A stretch of DNA of 10,851 bases from Acanthamoeba sp. SK_2022b (Eukaryota; Discosea; Longamoebia; Acanthamoebidae): NCBI GenBank assembly GCA_027943245.1, contig JANDJZ010000420.1, forward strand, positions 1 through 10,851. Reading direction: 5' to 3'. The notes under the pieces were generated by a model. The model saw only the letters and a list, made by a program, of their open reading frames with translations. It was not told the DNA's origin and made no database searches. The translations under genes and the position numbers were made by a program. Of the stretch, positions 1 to 9,438 are shown one piece after another; positions within the stretch are counted from its first letter, which is position 1; every line of letters begins with the position of its first letter.

Positions 1-121
1 GGGCCGACCTCGATGAGCCGCTCGACGCCAAAGTGGGCAAAGATGACCTTCTGGGTCTCGATCCAGCGCACGGGCGAGGCGAACTGGTAGGCCAGCAGCT
101 CGACGAGGATGTGGAAGGCCA
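1..121 (-). other. Alpha-subunit (Fas2-type) N terminus, in a shifted frame
   Basis: In the reading frame one base over from the preceding MPT sequence, the last ~40 codons read [16 protein letters not shown], then [10 protein letters not shown] and [10 protein letters not shown]. This is the hallmark start of the fungal FAS alpha subunit, which completes the MPT fold in yeast. No ATG precedes it in its own frame and no stop follows the beta-type frame before the window edge, so it is best read as a continuation of the same polypeptide. The gene continues left of position 1. Confidence 0.9.
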
Positions 122-3100
122 GCTGCTGCGGCGCGGGCGAGCACGTCCTCGAGCACGGGCGACTGGGTCTCGTCGCGGAGGGCCTGCACGTAGGCCCGGT
201 CGAGCGAGAAGGGCACCGCCGTCACGTTGGGGATGTAGCGGCCCACGAGGATGCTCGGGTTGAGCTGCTGCGGGGTCATGCGCTGCAGCAGGATCTGCCG
301 GAAGGCGGGCACGCCGTCCTTGAGGAACTTGGAGTGGAACGGCACGTCGATGCCCGGCAGCGGGATGGTGGCCACGCCGCGCTTGAGCACGATGCGGCGC
401 GTCAGCGGGTCGCGCACGTTCTCCTCGGTCTCCCGCATGGCGGCCTCGACCAGCTGCTCGACCGAGGCGCGGTCGATCTTGGCCGCCTTGCCGTGCTTCT
501 TCAGGAGCTGGTGGACCTCGTCGATGACCATGCCCAGGATGTTGAGGTTGCCGTTCTCGCCGGCCACCACGTACTGGTAGTGCTCGACGTTGTAGTTGAC
601 CACCTGCAGCAGCTGGTCGTTCTTCTCGCAGATCAGCGAGATGATCTGGTCCAGGTGCGCGTCGCGGAACAGGTACGGGTGCACGCGCTGCGGGTTGACC
701 GCCACCATCGAATACTGCGAGTGGCCGGCCTTGTCGCGAACGACCGAGTTCTGCATGGTCATGCCGCGCAGGAAGACGATGTCGACCAGGCTCTCGATGG
801 TGAGCACCTTGGCCACCGAGGCCAGCGCGGCGTACTCGCCCAGCGAGTGGCCCGCGAAGATGCAGTCGTCCGAGGGAATGAGGCCGCGCTCGCGCATGTC
901 CTCGAAGGCCGCCAGCTCGACCAGCACGAGCGCGGGCTGCGAGAACTGCGTGGCGAAGAGCAGGCCCTCGGGGTGCTTGAAGGTGTGCGACGACGACGTG
1001 TCGGTGATGTCCGAGAAGAGGGGCTTCTCGCGCGTGCGCGTGCGGGTGACCCTCTGCGTCTTGGGCGCCTCGCCCTCCTTGCCCGCTTCGGCCGCGGCGG
1101 CGGCGGGGATCTCCTCCTCGTACTCCTCCTGGACCTGGCAGGTGAGCTTCTGGTAGTTCTTCTTGATCTTCCTGCCACGGCTGCCGCCGAAGAAGATGGT
1201 GATCTCCTTGGGGTTCTCCTTCACCAGCTGCAGGATCGAGAAGCCGTATTCCTCTTGGAAATATTTGTCCTATATAAAATGAATTAGTAAATCAATTTCT
1301 TATGATAAAAAAAAAAGAAAGAAAAAAGAAAAGACGTACAGCGGCGTCCCAGATCTGCTTGGCGATGGGCGAGGACGCGTAGAGGTCGAGGCCCATGCCG
1401 ACCGACACGCTGCCCTGTCCGGTGAAGACGTAGCAGGTCTTGGGGCCCTTCACGTCGGCCGTGCCCTTAAGCACCAGCTCGCCCCTCTCCGTGTTGGTCT
1501 CGATCTCCACGAGCATCCTGCACCCCATTGGATAAAAACAAAATAATTAATTAAATAAAACAAACAAAACAAATAAGTAGCGCTTGCAAGTGTAAGTATG
1601 ATACGATACCTTCCGTTCTTCATGCCGATGTGGCGCACGGAGGTGAGGAGCTGATCGCGCGGCTTGACCATGCCGACAAACTCGGTGTGGAAGTCGACGA
1701 CGCGTTCGGGCTTGTTCTTGGCCACGAAGGACTCGATCACGCGGCGCGCGTTGGCCGACGTCCACATGCCGTGGGTGATGGTGTCGTGCGGCAGCTCGGC
1801 AAAGATCGAGAAGTACTTGTTGGTGTGGATCGGGTTGAGGTCGCCCGACGCGAGGGCGTAGGTCACGCTCTCGGGCGGCACCGGGATGCGGTCGGACACG
1901 TTGAGCAGCTGGTAGCCGCCGTTGTCAAAGAACACGGCGTGCTCGAGCGGCTTGCCGAAGCGCTGGACAAAGGCCTTGGGCACGTTGGCCTTGACGTCGG
2001 CCTTCTCGTAGGCGATGGTGGCCACGGTGTCCATCATCTCGCGCTCGAGTTCGTCGCCGCGCTCGAGCGAGGCCAGCGTGGGCACGAAGGACGACGGGCC
2101 GCTCAGCTTGTAGACCACGCCCTCGACCTTGACGTGCTGCCGGACCTCCTTCTGCTTGTGGCCCTCCTCGTCCTCGTCCACCGACGCCGCGCCCAGCGAC
2201 GCCGCGGGCTGGCGCTCGATCTCGAGCGACGTGAACTTGAACACGAGCCGCTCGCCCAGCCGCAGGTTGCTCTTGTCGGCCTCCGAGCGCCACTGGATCC
2301 AGGCCTTGGACTGCAGGATCGACAGCTCCTCCTTGGACTTGACCACGAGCGTGTACGCGTCCTTGGTCTTCTCGAACGTGACCTCCTCCTCCTCGCCGCC
2401 GCCAGCCGCGGGTTGGGCCGCGTCGAGCGCGTGGAGCTCGCTCCCGCGGAACAGGAACTCGCTGCGCACCTCGATCAGCGCCGCGCCGGGCTGCTGCCGC
2501 TTCTTGAGCTGGCCCACGACCCCGATCTGGAGGCCGGACACGGTCTTGCGCATCTTGGTGATCTCCATGCTGGTGACCACCGAGTCGCCCTCGGTGAAGG
2601 TCTGGTTCGAGTTGAGGTCCGACAGCTTCCTGAAGCCGTTGTTCAGGTGGACGAGGTGCAGCAGGTTGCCGTCGATCTCCTGCATCGCGAGAGTGCAAAG
2701 TCGGTCAGCTGAGCTGGTGACACGAATGGAGACCGCCCAGTGGTTGATGGGGGAGGAGGGAGACACTGACCTTGAGGAAGAGCGACTTGATGAGGGACTC
2801 CCAGGCGGCGACGATGGCAAAGTCGGTGGGCGCCTGGAGGAGCTTGCCGTCGTTGGCCAGCGTGCGACCGATCGCAGCGCTGAAGAACTCGATCGCCTGC
2901 TTCTTGATCTCGAACACGTTGGCAAAAGTCGCGCTGAGGGGCTCCTTGGCCGCGATCTCCTTGGACACTGCACAGCACTAACGTGAGCGTGTGTGTGCGC
3001 GCGCGCGGGCGAGCGTGCGCGTGCGTACCCTCGTCGGCGTTGGAGAACCACAGTTTGCCGTAGAACTCCTTGACCGCGTCGTTGAATCCGTCCATGACCT

Positions 3101-6100
3101 GCGAGATCGGCGCAGAAGCTCTATCCGCATAGTACCTAATTGCCATGGGTTTTTGTTTGTTTTTTTTTTTTTTTGTTAATTTAAAAAAACAATTATTAAA
3201 AAAACATTCTCTCACGGCTACGGCTGTTGTGCAAATACATTAATAATTTTTAAATTAAAAATAGGAGGAGGGACGGTACCGGTAGTGGAGGGTGAGCGGG
3301 ATCATCTCCCAGCGCAAGGAGGACGTGGGCGAGGAGGGGACGGGGATAGGGTGGTAGATGGTGACTGTGAAGCCGCGTTGGTCGTCGGCCCGCTTGATGC
3401 GGAGCACGGGCTTGTGCTTGAGGGGGGCGGCCACGAAGCCGCCGTTGGCGGCCTGGCCGGCCTGGCCGTCAAAGAGCGAGACCTCGACCACGTCTTCGTG
3501 CCACTGCTGCGACTGCGAGCGCACCTGGTAGCGCTGGCCCACCGCCGGCTCGAGCAGGCGCAGGAACGGGTTGCTCACGTACTTCTTGCCTGTGTCGACA
3601 CGCCACAACAGAATGTAAGACAGGCACGCGTACACGTGTCGCCAGGAATGAGCGAGAATACCTTGGACGATGTGGGGCGAGGTGAGGAGGGCGCGCCACC
3701 AGGAGTTCTTGCCGGCCGACAGCCACTCGTACCAGATGGAGCGATCGGGGAGGAGGTTCTTCTCGCGCGGCAGCTGGATGCTGACCACGGTGCCGGCCGG
3801 GGCCGCCGTCTTGGCCTTGGCAGCATCGCTGATGGCGCCCTTCTCGACCGCGCGCTCGACCGTGACGCCCACGCTGCGCTCGACCTCGGCAAAGGCGTTC
3901 AGCACGCGGGCGGGCACGGGTGTCGACAGATATTCGATCGTGGGGATCGGTCGCGACTCCTGGGCGTAGGGCTTGGTGGCCTTGAGGAGGTCGATCCAGC
4001 CGTCGTGGATGCCGTTGAGTATGTCGGCCACGGGCTCGTTGACCTTGGTGCAGAAGCGGACGGCCATGGGGCCCTGCAGGATTACCACGCGGCCCACGTC
4101 GCGGTCCTGCACGGCGTCGAGGTCCTCCGACTGCCAGAGCGAGTCCTTCTTGAACCAGAACTGGAGCTGGTCGTCGATCACGGGCACGAAGTTGACGGGC
4201 TTGCCCATGCGCCGCTTGCACAGCTGGATGAAGTAGTCGACGTCCTCGGTCGACAGCAACTGGACGGCGGCGTCGGGGTAGGCCGTCTTGAAGACGCGGT
4301 CGACCCACTCGAAGGGCTGCTGCTTCAGGAGCGCCGTCGGGGGCAGCACGCTGACGTACTTGGTCTTAGTCCCGTGCTCGGTGGGCTTGATGAACCGTTC
4401 CTCGGTGTGGCGCGAGAAGTCGAGCACGCGGTCGAAGAAGCCCTTGTCGATCCAGCGGCCCTCCTTCGCCTGCGTCGGCTGGATGTACATGAGCGACACC
4501 ATCCTGTGCGCCACCTCGTAGTAGGTCATCTCCGCCAGGTCCACCACTTTGCCGCTCTGTTGTGACCGGCCGTCAGTCGATCCACACATTTTTGCCCGTG
4601 TTTCTTCAACGACAGGGAGGCGTGCTGCCACACGTACCAGGGTCTTGCCAAAGTAGACCTTCTGGAAGTCGGCGTTGAGGCGGTTGATGATGTACTGCTT
4701 CTTCTCAATGATCTTCTGGATCATCTTCTCCTTGGGCAGTTGGAAGAACTGGTCGTCAAAGTCCTTCCACACCTCGAGACCTGTACCGAATCAGAAATCA
4801 GATACCGGGTTTTGTTTTAAGACCCAATCAGGATTCAGAAAGAAGGCAGGCGAGGCCGCACCTCTGGTGAGAACTTTGTGGATGGGCTCGCCCAGCTCGG
4901 ACTTGACGGTGACGATGCCGCCGGCTGAGGTATGATAGGAATTCTCCCACTCCTCCTCGTTCTCGATGCCGGGCGTGTCGACCAGCAGCTGCTTGGCCTC
5001 GAGCGACGTGTTGGCCTCCTTGGCCACCATCACGCGGCTGGCGATGAGGATGGCGTCGTAGGGCATCGGCTGGTAGCCAAACTTGACCGACCACGATCCT
5101 TAAAATAAATACATAAATAAAATAACATAGCATGTCAATCAACTGAACCCTATTGGCCACGCTGAGCGGGGAAGCTTACCGTTGAGGTAGGGCCACGAGT
5201 GTTCCGCGTCGCCGAAGCCGCTGCCACCGATGAGGACGATGTTCTTTTGGCTGCGGATGAGCGGGTAGGTCTGGAGGATAGGCTCGTGGAAGTCCTCGAA
5301 CGAGTGGTGGCCGCCGGCTCGGCCGCCGGTCCACTGGAGCAGGATGTTGGTCTCCGGGTGGGCCGCGGCGATCTGGCACACGAGCTTGATGGCCGCGATC
5401 GAGCCGGGCTTGAAGGCGAGGTGCTTGATGTCGGCCCTTTGCATCGACTCGATGATTTCGGCCGACTTCTCGAGAGAAGGCACGCCCGCCGCAACGCACA
5501 CGCCCTCTGTTTGGCCGCACACAAAACGCCGCATGAGTGTCGACACAAAAACGCACGCCTGTTGAGGAGCTCGGGCGTGTACCGATGGGGTAGCCCTGCT
5601 TCCTGAGCTTGATGAGCAGCGGGAACTGCAGGTTCCACAGGCGAGGATTGAGGTAGAGCAGGTTGAGGGTGATGCCGTGTCCCGCGTCCATGCTCTCCAC
5701 GAGCTGATCGATCCGCTGGCGGACGATGTCCTCCGTGGGGAGACCGCCGCCGGCGAGCTCGCCGTGGTAGCCCGCGTTCAGGGTGGCCGCCACGATCTGA
5801 TGCGATCACCGGACATGATTAGCTATTGCTCCGAAGCCCACTCGGTTCGCATACGTGAAAGGGAGGCGGTGGTACCTGGTGGCTAGCCGTGGTGGGCGTC
5901 ATGCCGGCAACCATGACGGGCGGCTTGCCCATGACGCGCGTGTATTTAGTGTCGACAAGCAGCTTGCCGTCGGCCTTGCGCTGGACCAGCGAGGGACCGA
6001 ACTCGGTCTCCCAATCGAGCGCGAACGGGATGGCCTCGCTGCGCGAGTCGAAGAGGACCGACTTGTCGGCCACCACGAGGTCCTCCTCGAACGGCTGGAA

Positions 6101-8833
6101 CGCGCCGGCCATCACGAACTGCACGCCGGAGCCCTCCAGGTTCTTGGACGTGAACGAGACGGCGCCGGACATCTTGCCCGGCCCAAAGTCGATCACGTGG
6201 GTGATGCCCTCGCGCCTGCGCGAGATCTTCTCGGTGGCGCGGAGCCAGTTGACGTGCTCCGTGCACTGGAGGTCGATCAGCGTGTCGACAAGCTCGGCGG
6301 CGGCGGCCGTGCGGAGGTCGGAGCCGTCGAGCGTCGAGTAGATGGGGATGGCCAGGTCCTTGCCCACGATCGACCACAGCCGGCCGCCCTTCTCGCGCAG
6401 CCGCTTGACGTCGTCCCGCACCCACTGCACGGCGCCCTTGAGCAGCTGCGAGTGGAAGGGCACCGAGACGGGCAGGTAGACGAGCCGGAACTCCCTCTTG
6501 CGCTTGGAGTGCGGGACGCGCGACTGGTCGACGTTGTCCTCCTTCCGCGTCTCCTTCTCGTTCAGGAGCACCGAGAGCGTGTGGAGCGACTCCGGGTGGC
6601 CCACGACCACCACCGCACGAGGCCCGTTCTGCATTCAAAGGGCGGGTGAGTTCAGGCCAGCCTCTGACGAGATCACGCGGGGGGGGGCGCACTCGCACTC
6701 GCGAGTGGCGTACCTGAAGGGCGATCTCGAGCTGCCGGTTGGGCTCGTCGCTGAGCTTCTTGTTGATGATGTCGACATACTTTTGCACGACCTGGGGCAG
6801 CAGGTGGAGCACCACCATCATGGGCGTCGGGTTGCGCGAGCCGTGGATCTTCTTGGACTCCTTGAGGATGTCCGTGCGCTGGGCCTCGATGAAGGAGGGG
6901 AACGTGACGACCTGCTGCAGGCGGACGCCGATCCAGAACAGGTACTGCACGGAGCTGACGATGTTTTCGATCAGCTCCTCCTCGGTCTTGGAGGCGGCAA
7001 ACACCAGCGCCGTCAGGATGCCCTGCGAGTGCCCTACATATTTTTAAATATATATATTAGAAATATAGCAAATATTAATAAATAATAAAAAGGGGCTAGT
7101 ACTGGACAGGCACACATGCTGGGAAGAGGTGGAGGTAAGCGCGTACCGGTGGCACCCTTGAAGTGGGAGACGACCTCGGCAGGGCTGAGGTTCCAGGCTC
7201 GGATGCAGATGAGGTAGTTGATGAGAGCGGTGAGGCCGATCATGGGGTAGGAGATCGGAGCCGACGAGAGGTAGGTGGAAGGCGGCACGTTGGAATCGTC
7301 AGTGATCCACTCGAGCACGTTGAGGCCGTGCGGGAAGAGCTCGTTGAAGCCCTTGACGCCGCTGTCGCTGCCGGCGTCCTCCTCGCCCTCGAGCAGGTGC
7401 GTGGCCTGCTTCTGCAGCGCGGCGATGGCGCTTTCGATGGTGGGCCGCACGTCGACGTAGACCTGGTAGTTGGTCCTCAGCTCCTGCAGCCAGTTGACGC
7501 CCTGCCCGCCAAACAGAGCAAAGAGGCCGACGGCGCGCTTCTTGGCCATCTCGAAGAGGCCGCTGGTGACGCCGATGCCCGGCGCGGCCACGTCGCTCGC
7601 GTGGCCCATCTGCCTCAGCTCGGCCAGCACCGCCGTGTAGCACTGAATGATTTTGTGAATTTCGGCCGGGGTCTCGTCGTTCCTGTCCGTGCGGGCGAGT
7701 GGCGCACGCGTGAGCACAAACCGCCGGCGCGGCGAGCATTGGTTGGAAGGGAGTACTTGTGCAGCTCGGCGAGGACGGCGTGAACGTTGTTGCCGTTGAA
7801 GGCGGACACGAACTCGGCGAACGCGATGCGGAGCAGGTAGGCACGCGACGCGGGGGAGAGCGACTGCGAGTCCTGCGAACCGGCCGAGCTGTGTTTTTCG
7901 CGTGCGTGCGTGAGCGTCAAGAGCGACCAGGGGAGAGAGGCAAGGCGTGCGTACTTGGGTCTGGTCTGATGGATGGTGAGGAGGAGGAGCGACCAGATGC
8001 GAATTTCGTGAGCGTGGAAGCTCTCGCCCTCCCGCTCCACATCGTCGGGCTGGGCGCGCGCCCAGAGGGACTGCACCACCGACATAAGTTCGATGGGCAC
8101 CCATAGCTGCAGCTTGGACGACAGCTTCACCGGAACCTATCATTGTGGTCACGGCACAGAATTAACAGTGATTATTGCAGCTGGCAAAGTCCACGCCTAT
8201 TTGTGGCATTAATGATAACTAATAATAATAATAAATTTGTTTATACGCGGAGTTGGCGGAGCGATTCTTTCTGTAACAAAGAAACAATCCGAAACAAGGC
8301 TCCGGCCCCGGTGGGCCCAAAGATGGAGGGAGTACTTTTTCGGGGCTCTGCTGCTTCTGCTTGGCAGCGGAGCGTTCGGCCGCCCTTTGCTTCTTCCAGT
8401 CGTCGAAGGCCTCTTCGGAGACCATCTCCTTTCTGTCGAGGACCGTCCAGTTCTCATCTTCAGCTGCAGTACGGTAAGGGACGTATTTAGCCTTTCGCGC
8501 TCCTCTCCCCGCTCCCCTTCCTCATTTCGTTGAGGAACTGAGGAGCAAATATAACGCAAGTGGAAGCCAAGCAAACCACAAAGAACGAAAGCGAAGCGAA
8601 AAGAGCCAAAGAGACGACAAGTGTAGCCACGAGACAGGCTCGACGTGTAAAGTCTTCGTACGTGTGAGAGACAACTTTCGGGGCCGAGAGGAGGCGGCGT
8701 TTGACTGTTGCATCTCTTCCTGGTCGGCGGTCTGTTGGTGGAGCTCTTGGAGCTTGGCGGGAGTGGGTTGTTGTTCTTCTTCTTGATGTCTGCTCTCGAG
8801 GGAGGCGTTGAAAATGGTCTGCGGATTCGACAT
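1..8833 (-). CDS. Fungal-type type I fatty acid synthase, fused beta-alpha chain (3' end outside window)
   Basis: A giant multifunctional enzyme of cytosolic de novo fatty acid synthesis, recognised by co-linear similarity to yeast FAS beta (Fas1) and then the N terminus of FAS alpha (Fas2). My exon model is 8833-8662, 8463-8336, 8136-7955, 7888-7757, 7682-7147, 7033-6714, 6628-5876, 5796-5583, 5506-5180, 5098-4862, 4780-4638, 4556-3662, 3589-3280, 3135-3029, 2967-2771, 2679-1610, 1517-1340 and 1269-1. All junctions are GT-AG and keep frame, giving about 2,390 codons in the window; yeast beta alone is about 2,050 residues. The start is the first ATG after an in-frame TAG (8932-8930), with G at -3. 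Key motifs in order are FGGQG and GHSQG (AT), AGMTPTT and GGHHSFED (ER), SGDLNPIH (DH), FTGQG and [10 protein letters not shown] (MPT). The frame slips near 120-140, just before alpha-type sequence. Exons 3 and 4 are the least certain; the rest is clear from homology. Confidence 0.95.
133..1600 (-). other. Malonyl/palmitoyl transferase domain, MPT (beta-type part)
   Basis: Loads malonyl from malonyl-CoA and, in fungal FAS, releases palmitate to Co[18 protein letters not shown] lies at about 1938-1954. The nucleophile elbow [14 protein letters not shown] has Ser about 2109, the carboxylate-binding Arg is about 2135 in FLRGMTMQN, and the catalytic His is about 2279 in DVPFHSKFL. All three are intact. 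A poly-Ala/Arg/Thr segment (near 1025-1110) sits in a loop that is also variable in yeast. The last beta-type sequence is [20 protein letters not shown] followed by SPVLEDVLA, equivalent to the C-terminal helix of yeast Fas1, after which the frame changes. Confidence 0.93.
1610..3290 (-). other. Dehydratase domain, DH (hot-dog / MaoC-like)
   Basis: Removes water from the 3-hydroxyacyl-ACP intermediate. It begins with [23 protein letters not shown] pieces encoded across exons 13 and 14, continues with [18 protein letters not shown] and [10 protein letters not shown], and ends with the catalytic hot-dog segment. The catalytic pair equivalent to yeast Asp1559/His1564 is seen as Asp about 1831 and His about 1836 in ASGDLNPIH, followed by [11 protein letters not shown] low-complexity GGGEEEE stretch lies at about 2380-2405. 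Three introns fall inside (3279-3136, 3028-2968, 2770-2680). The domain ends at [10 protein letters not shown], split by intron 1609-1518. Confidence 0.92.
2988..3007. repeat. Alternating purine-pyrimidine tract in intron 14
   Basis: Twenty bases alternate strictly between pyrimidine and purine: (TG)n-type sequence running into (CG)n. They lie inside the 61-nt intron 3028-2968. Such sequence is known to favour left-handed Z-DNA under negative supercoiling. It is also a simple repeat that could arise by slippage. No role is shown. Confidence 0.8.
3280..4400 (-). other. Central linker / structural region between ER and DH
   Basis: This stretch corresponds to the conserved non-catalytic region of Fas1 known from PF08354 (formerly DUF1729). 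The recognisable blocks are [39 protein letters not shown] and [12 protein letters not shown], close to yeast counterparts. It is followed by a more variable part with VVEVSLFDG, ending at [11 protein letters not shown]. Intron 3661-3590 (GTATTC...ACACAG, 72 nt) splits a Gly codon in [11 protein letters not shown]; joining across it restores the family sequence. The region helps build the reaction-chamber wall in the fungal structures; that role is taken from the family, not seen here. Confidence 0.85.
4400..5950 (-). other. Enoyl reductase domain, ER (FMN-dependent)
   Basis: Residues from about 720 to 1100, the NADPH- and FMN-dependent TIM-barrel reductase found in fungal and actinobacterial type I FAS. 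Diagnostic stretches are [24 protein letters not shown], the FMN-side motif [12 protein letters not shown] (about 873-884), [26 protein letters not shown] and [16 protein letters not shown]. The tandem His that abuts FMN in yeast is present. Five introns interrupt the region (5875-5797, 5582-5507, 5179-5099, 4861-4781, 4637-4557). The last three are each exactly 81 nt. The following [13 protein letters not shown] and [14 protein letters not shown] segments match the yeast sequence after the barrel. Confidence 0.93.
6100..8136 (-). other. Acetyl (starter) transferase domain, AT
   Basis: Residues from about 101 to 665. The domain loads the acetyl starter from acetyl-CoA onto the ACP. An FGGQG loop lies at about 262-266, followed by GLNVLEW and the nucleophile elbow ATGHSQG, in which the Gly codon is split by the 113-nt intron 7146-7034. 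The catalytic Ser is about 386. The partner His is about 549 in VPFHSQLL, matching the yeast Ser274/His427 pair. [11 protein letters not shown] and the closing HVIDFGPG also follow the yeast pattern. Both catalytic residues are present, so the domain should be active. Intron 7954-7889 is supported only by its GTACGC donor and ACACAG acceptor, because reading through it would also stay open. Confidence 0.92.
8336..8833 (-). other. N-terminal extension of the synthase (exons 1-2)
   Basis: These are residues 1 to about 100, encoded by two exons split by a 198-nt intron (8661-8464). The first ~57 residues are rich in Gln, Glu and Ser, with runs such as QEEEQQ and [11 protein letters not shown]. 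The next ~40 contain acidic and then strongly basic, helix-prone sequence ([17 protein letters not shown]). I recognise no domain. In yeast Fas1 the AT nucleophile is Ser274; here the equivalent Ser is about residue 386, so this chain carries roughly 110 extra residues before it. The part resembles a flexible leader or coiled segment. Splicing of exon 1 to exon 2 at GTACGA...GCAG gives a clean junction (ACAC/CTGAAG). Confidence 0.7.
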
Positions 8834-9251
8834 GACGCGGGTTTGGTTTGATCGGAGCGGAGATCCACGTGTCAAGAGATCTTCGACGGCTGCGGTCAGG
8901 CGGAGCGAAGGGAAAAGCGAGCGAAGGCTCTACGGAAGGGTAAGGAAGATGAAGAACGCTGTCGACTATGCACGCCTGCCGTTAAGGGGAGGCTAGCGAG
9001 CTGAGTAGTACGAACTGGAAGGTGTGGGTAGTGTCTTGCGTGTACGCCAAGACCGAGAGCGGAGAGAGACAATGAAGGAGTGCGCGTCACGGCGAAGAAG
9101 AGGAGAAGGAACACCGCCTGCCCTCCGTCTGGAAGGAATGCAGAGAGCGGGAGGGCCCAGCGGGACGTGCGGACGTGGCACCCCACAACCCCCAACAGAT
9201 CGATCGGCACGCCCCGCGAGTGGGTGAGCCAGAAATTTCCTCGTCCCCCAC

Positions 9252-9438
9252 CTGCAGGGCCGACCGAGCCCAGAGCGGAGGGAAGCGAGGGGACCGGCCG
9301 ATAGGATAAATCCCGACACGAAAAAATAAATGAAAACCAATAAATAAATTTTAAAAAAAAATAAAAGGATCGGCGAAGAAGCCCAAGGGGAGAAGCTGGA
9401 AGAAGCTTGGTGAGCGAGAGAGGGGAAGCGACACGTAC
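9252..9438 (-). other. Possible 5'-UTR intron of the synthase gene
   Basis: On the minus strand, GTACGT at 9438-9433 matches the donor favoured throughout this gene, and a CTGCAG acceptor ends at 9252. The 187-nt stretch between them contains a T-run and TTTATTTATTGG-like sequence resembling the AT-rich introns further down. If spliced, transcription would begin upstream of 9438. Nothing but motif similarity supports this. Confidence 0.25.

Larger units (their letters stand above)
1270..8661 (-). other. Seventeen spliceosomal introns of the synthase gene
   Basis: Introns with their first six bases: 8661-8464 gtacga, 8335-8137 gtactc, 7954-7889 gtacgc, 7756-7683 gtactc, 7146-7034 gtacgc, 6713-6629 gtacgc, 5875-5797 gtacca, 5582-5507 gtacac, 5179-5099 gtaagc, 4861-4781 gtgcgg, 4637-4557 gtacgt, 3661-3590 gtattc, 3279-3136 gtaccg, 3028-2968 gtacgc, 2770-2680 gtcagt, 1609-1518 gtatcg, 1339-1270 gtacgt. 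All end in AG, mostly CAG. Lengths run from 61 to 199 nt. Phases after exons 1 to 17 are 1,0,2,2,1,0,0,1,1,1,0,1,2,1,0,2,0. Most boundaries are fixed by uninterrupted similarity on both sides; 8335-8137 and 7954-7889 rest more on splice motifs and frame. Confidence 0.85.

Noticed and set aside
1..140. Two separate genes (beta ending, alpha beginning) as in yeast
   Set aside because: There is no stop codon in the beta-type frame before the edge and no ATG ahead of the alpha-type sequence in its frame; there is no room for a terminator or promoter.
122..185. A 64-nt GTGCAG...GCAG intron that would repair the frame at the beta/alpha junction
   Set aside because: It would remove sequence that matches the C-terminal helix of the beta MPT domain, and its donor is unlike the others. 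A sequence error or small deletion explains the junction better.
109..1287. Plus-strand open frame of 392 codons, opposite the MPT exon
   Set aside because: It lies antisense to exon 18, whose minus-strand product matches MPT catalytic motifs. Its translation is a His/Val/Leu/Arg-rich mirror typical of GC-rich coding sequence.
1630..2712. Plus-strand open frame of 360 codons
   Set aside because: Antisense shadow of the DH exon (2679-1610), with the same biased His/Leu/Arg composition and no motif.
3285..4565. Plus-strand open frame of 426 codons
   Set aside because: Antisense shadow of exons 12-13 and the intron between them; no recognisable protein.
6679..6687. Run of nine G, considered as a frameshift source or G-quadruplex
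   Set aside because: It lies inside intron 6713-6629, so it does not affect the frame, and a single G-run does not make a quadruplex.
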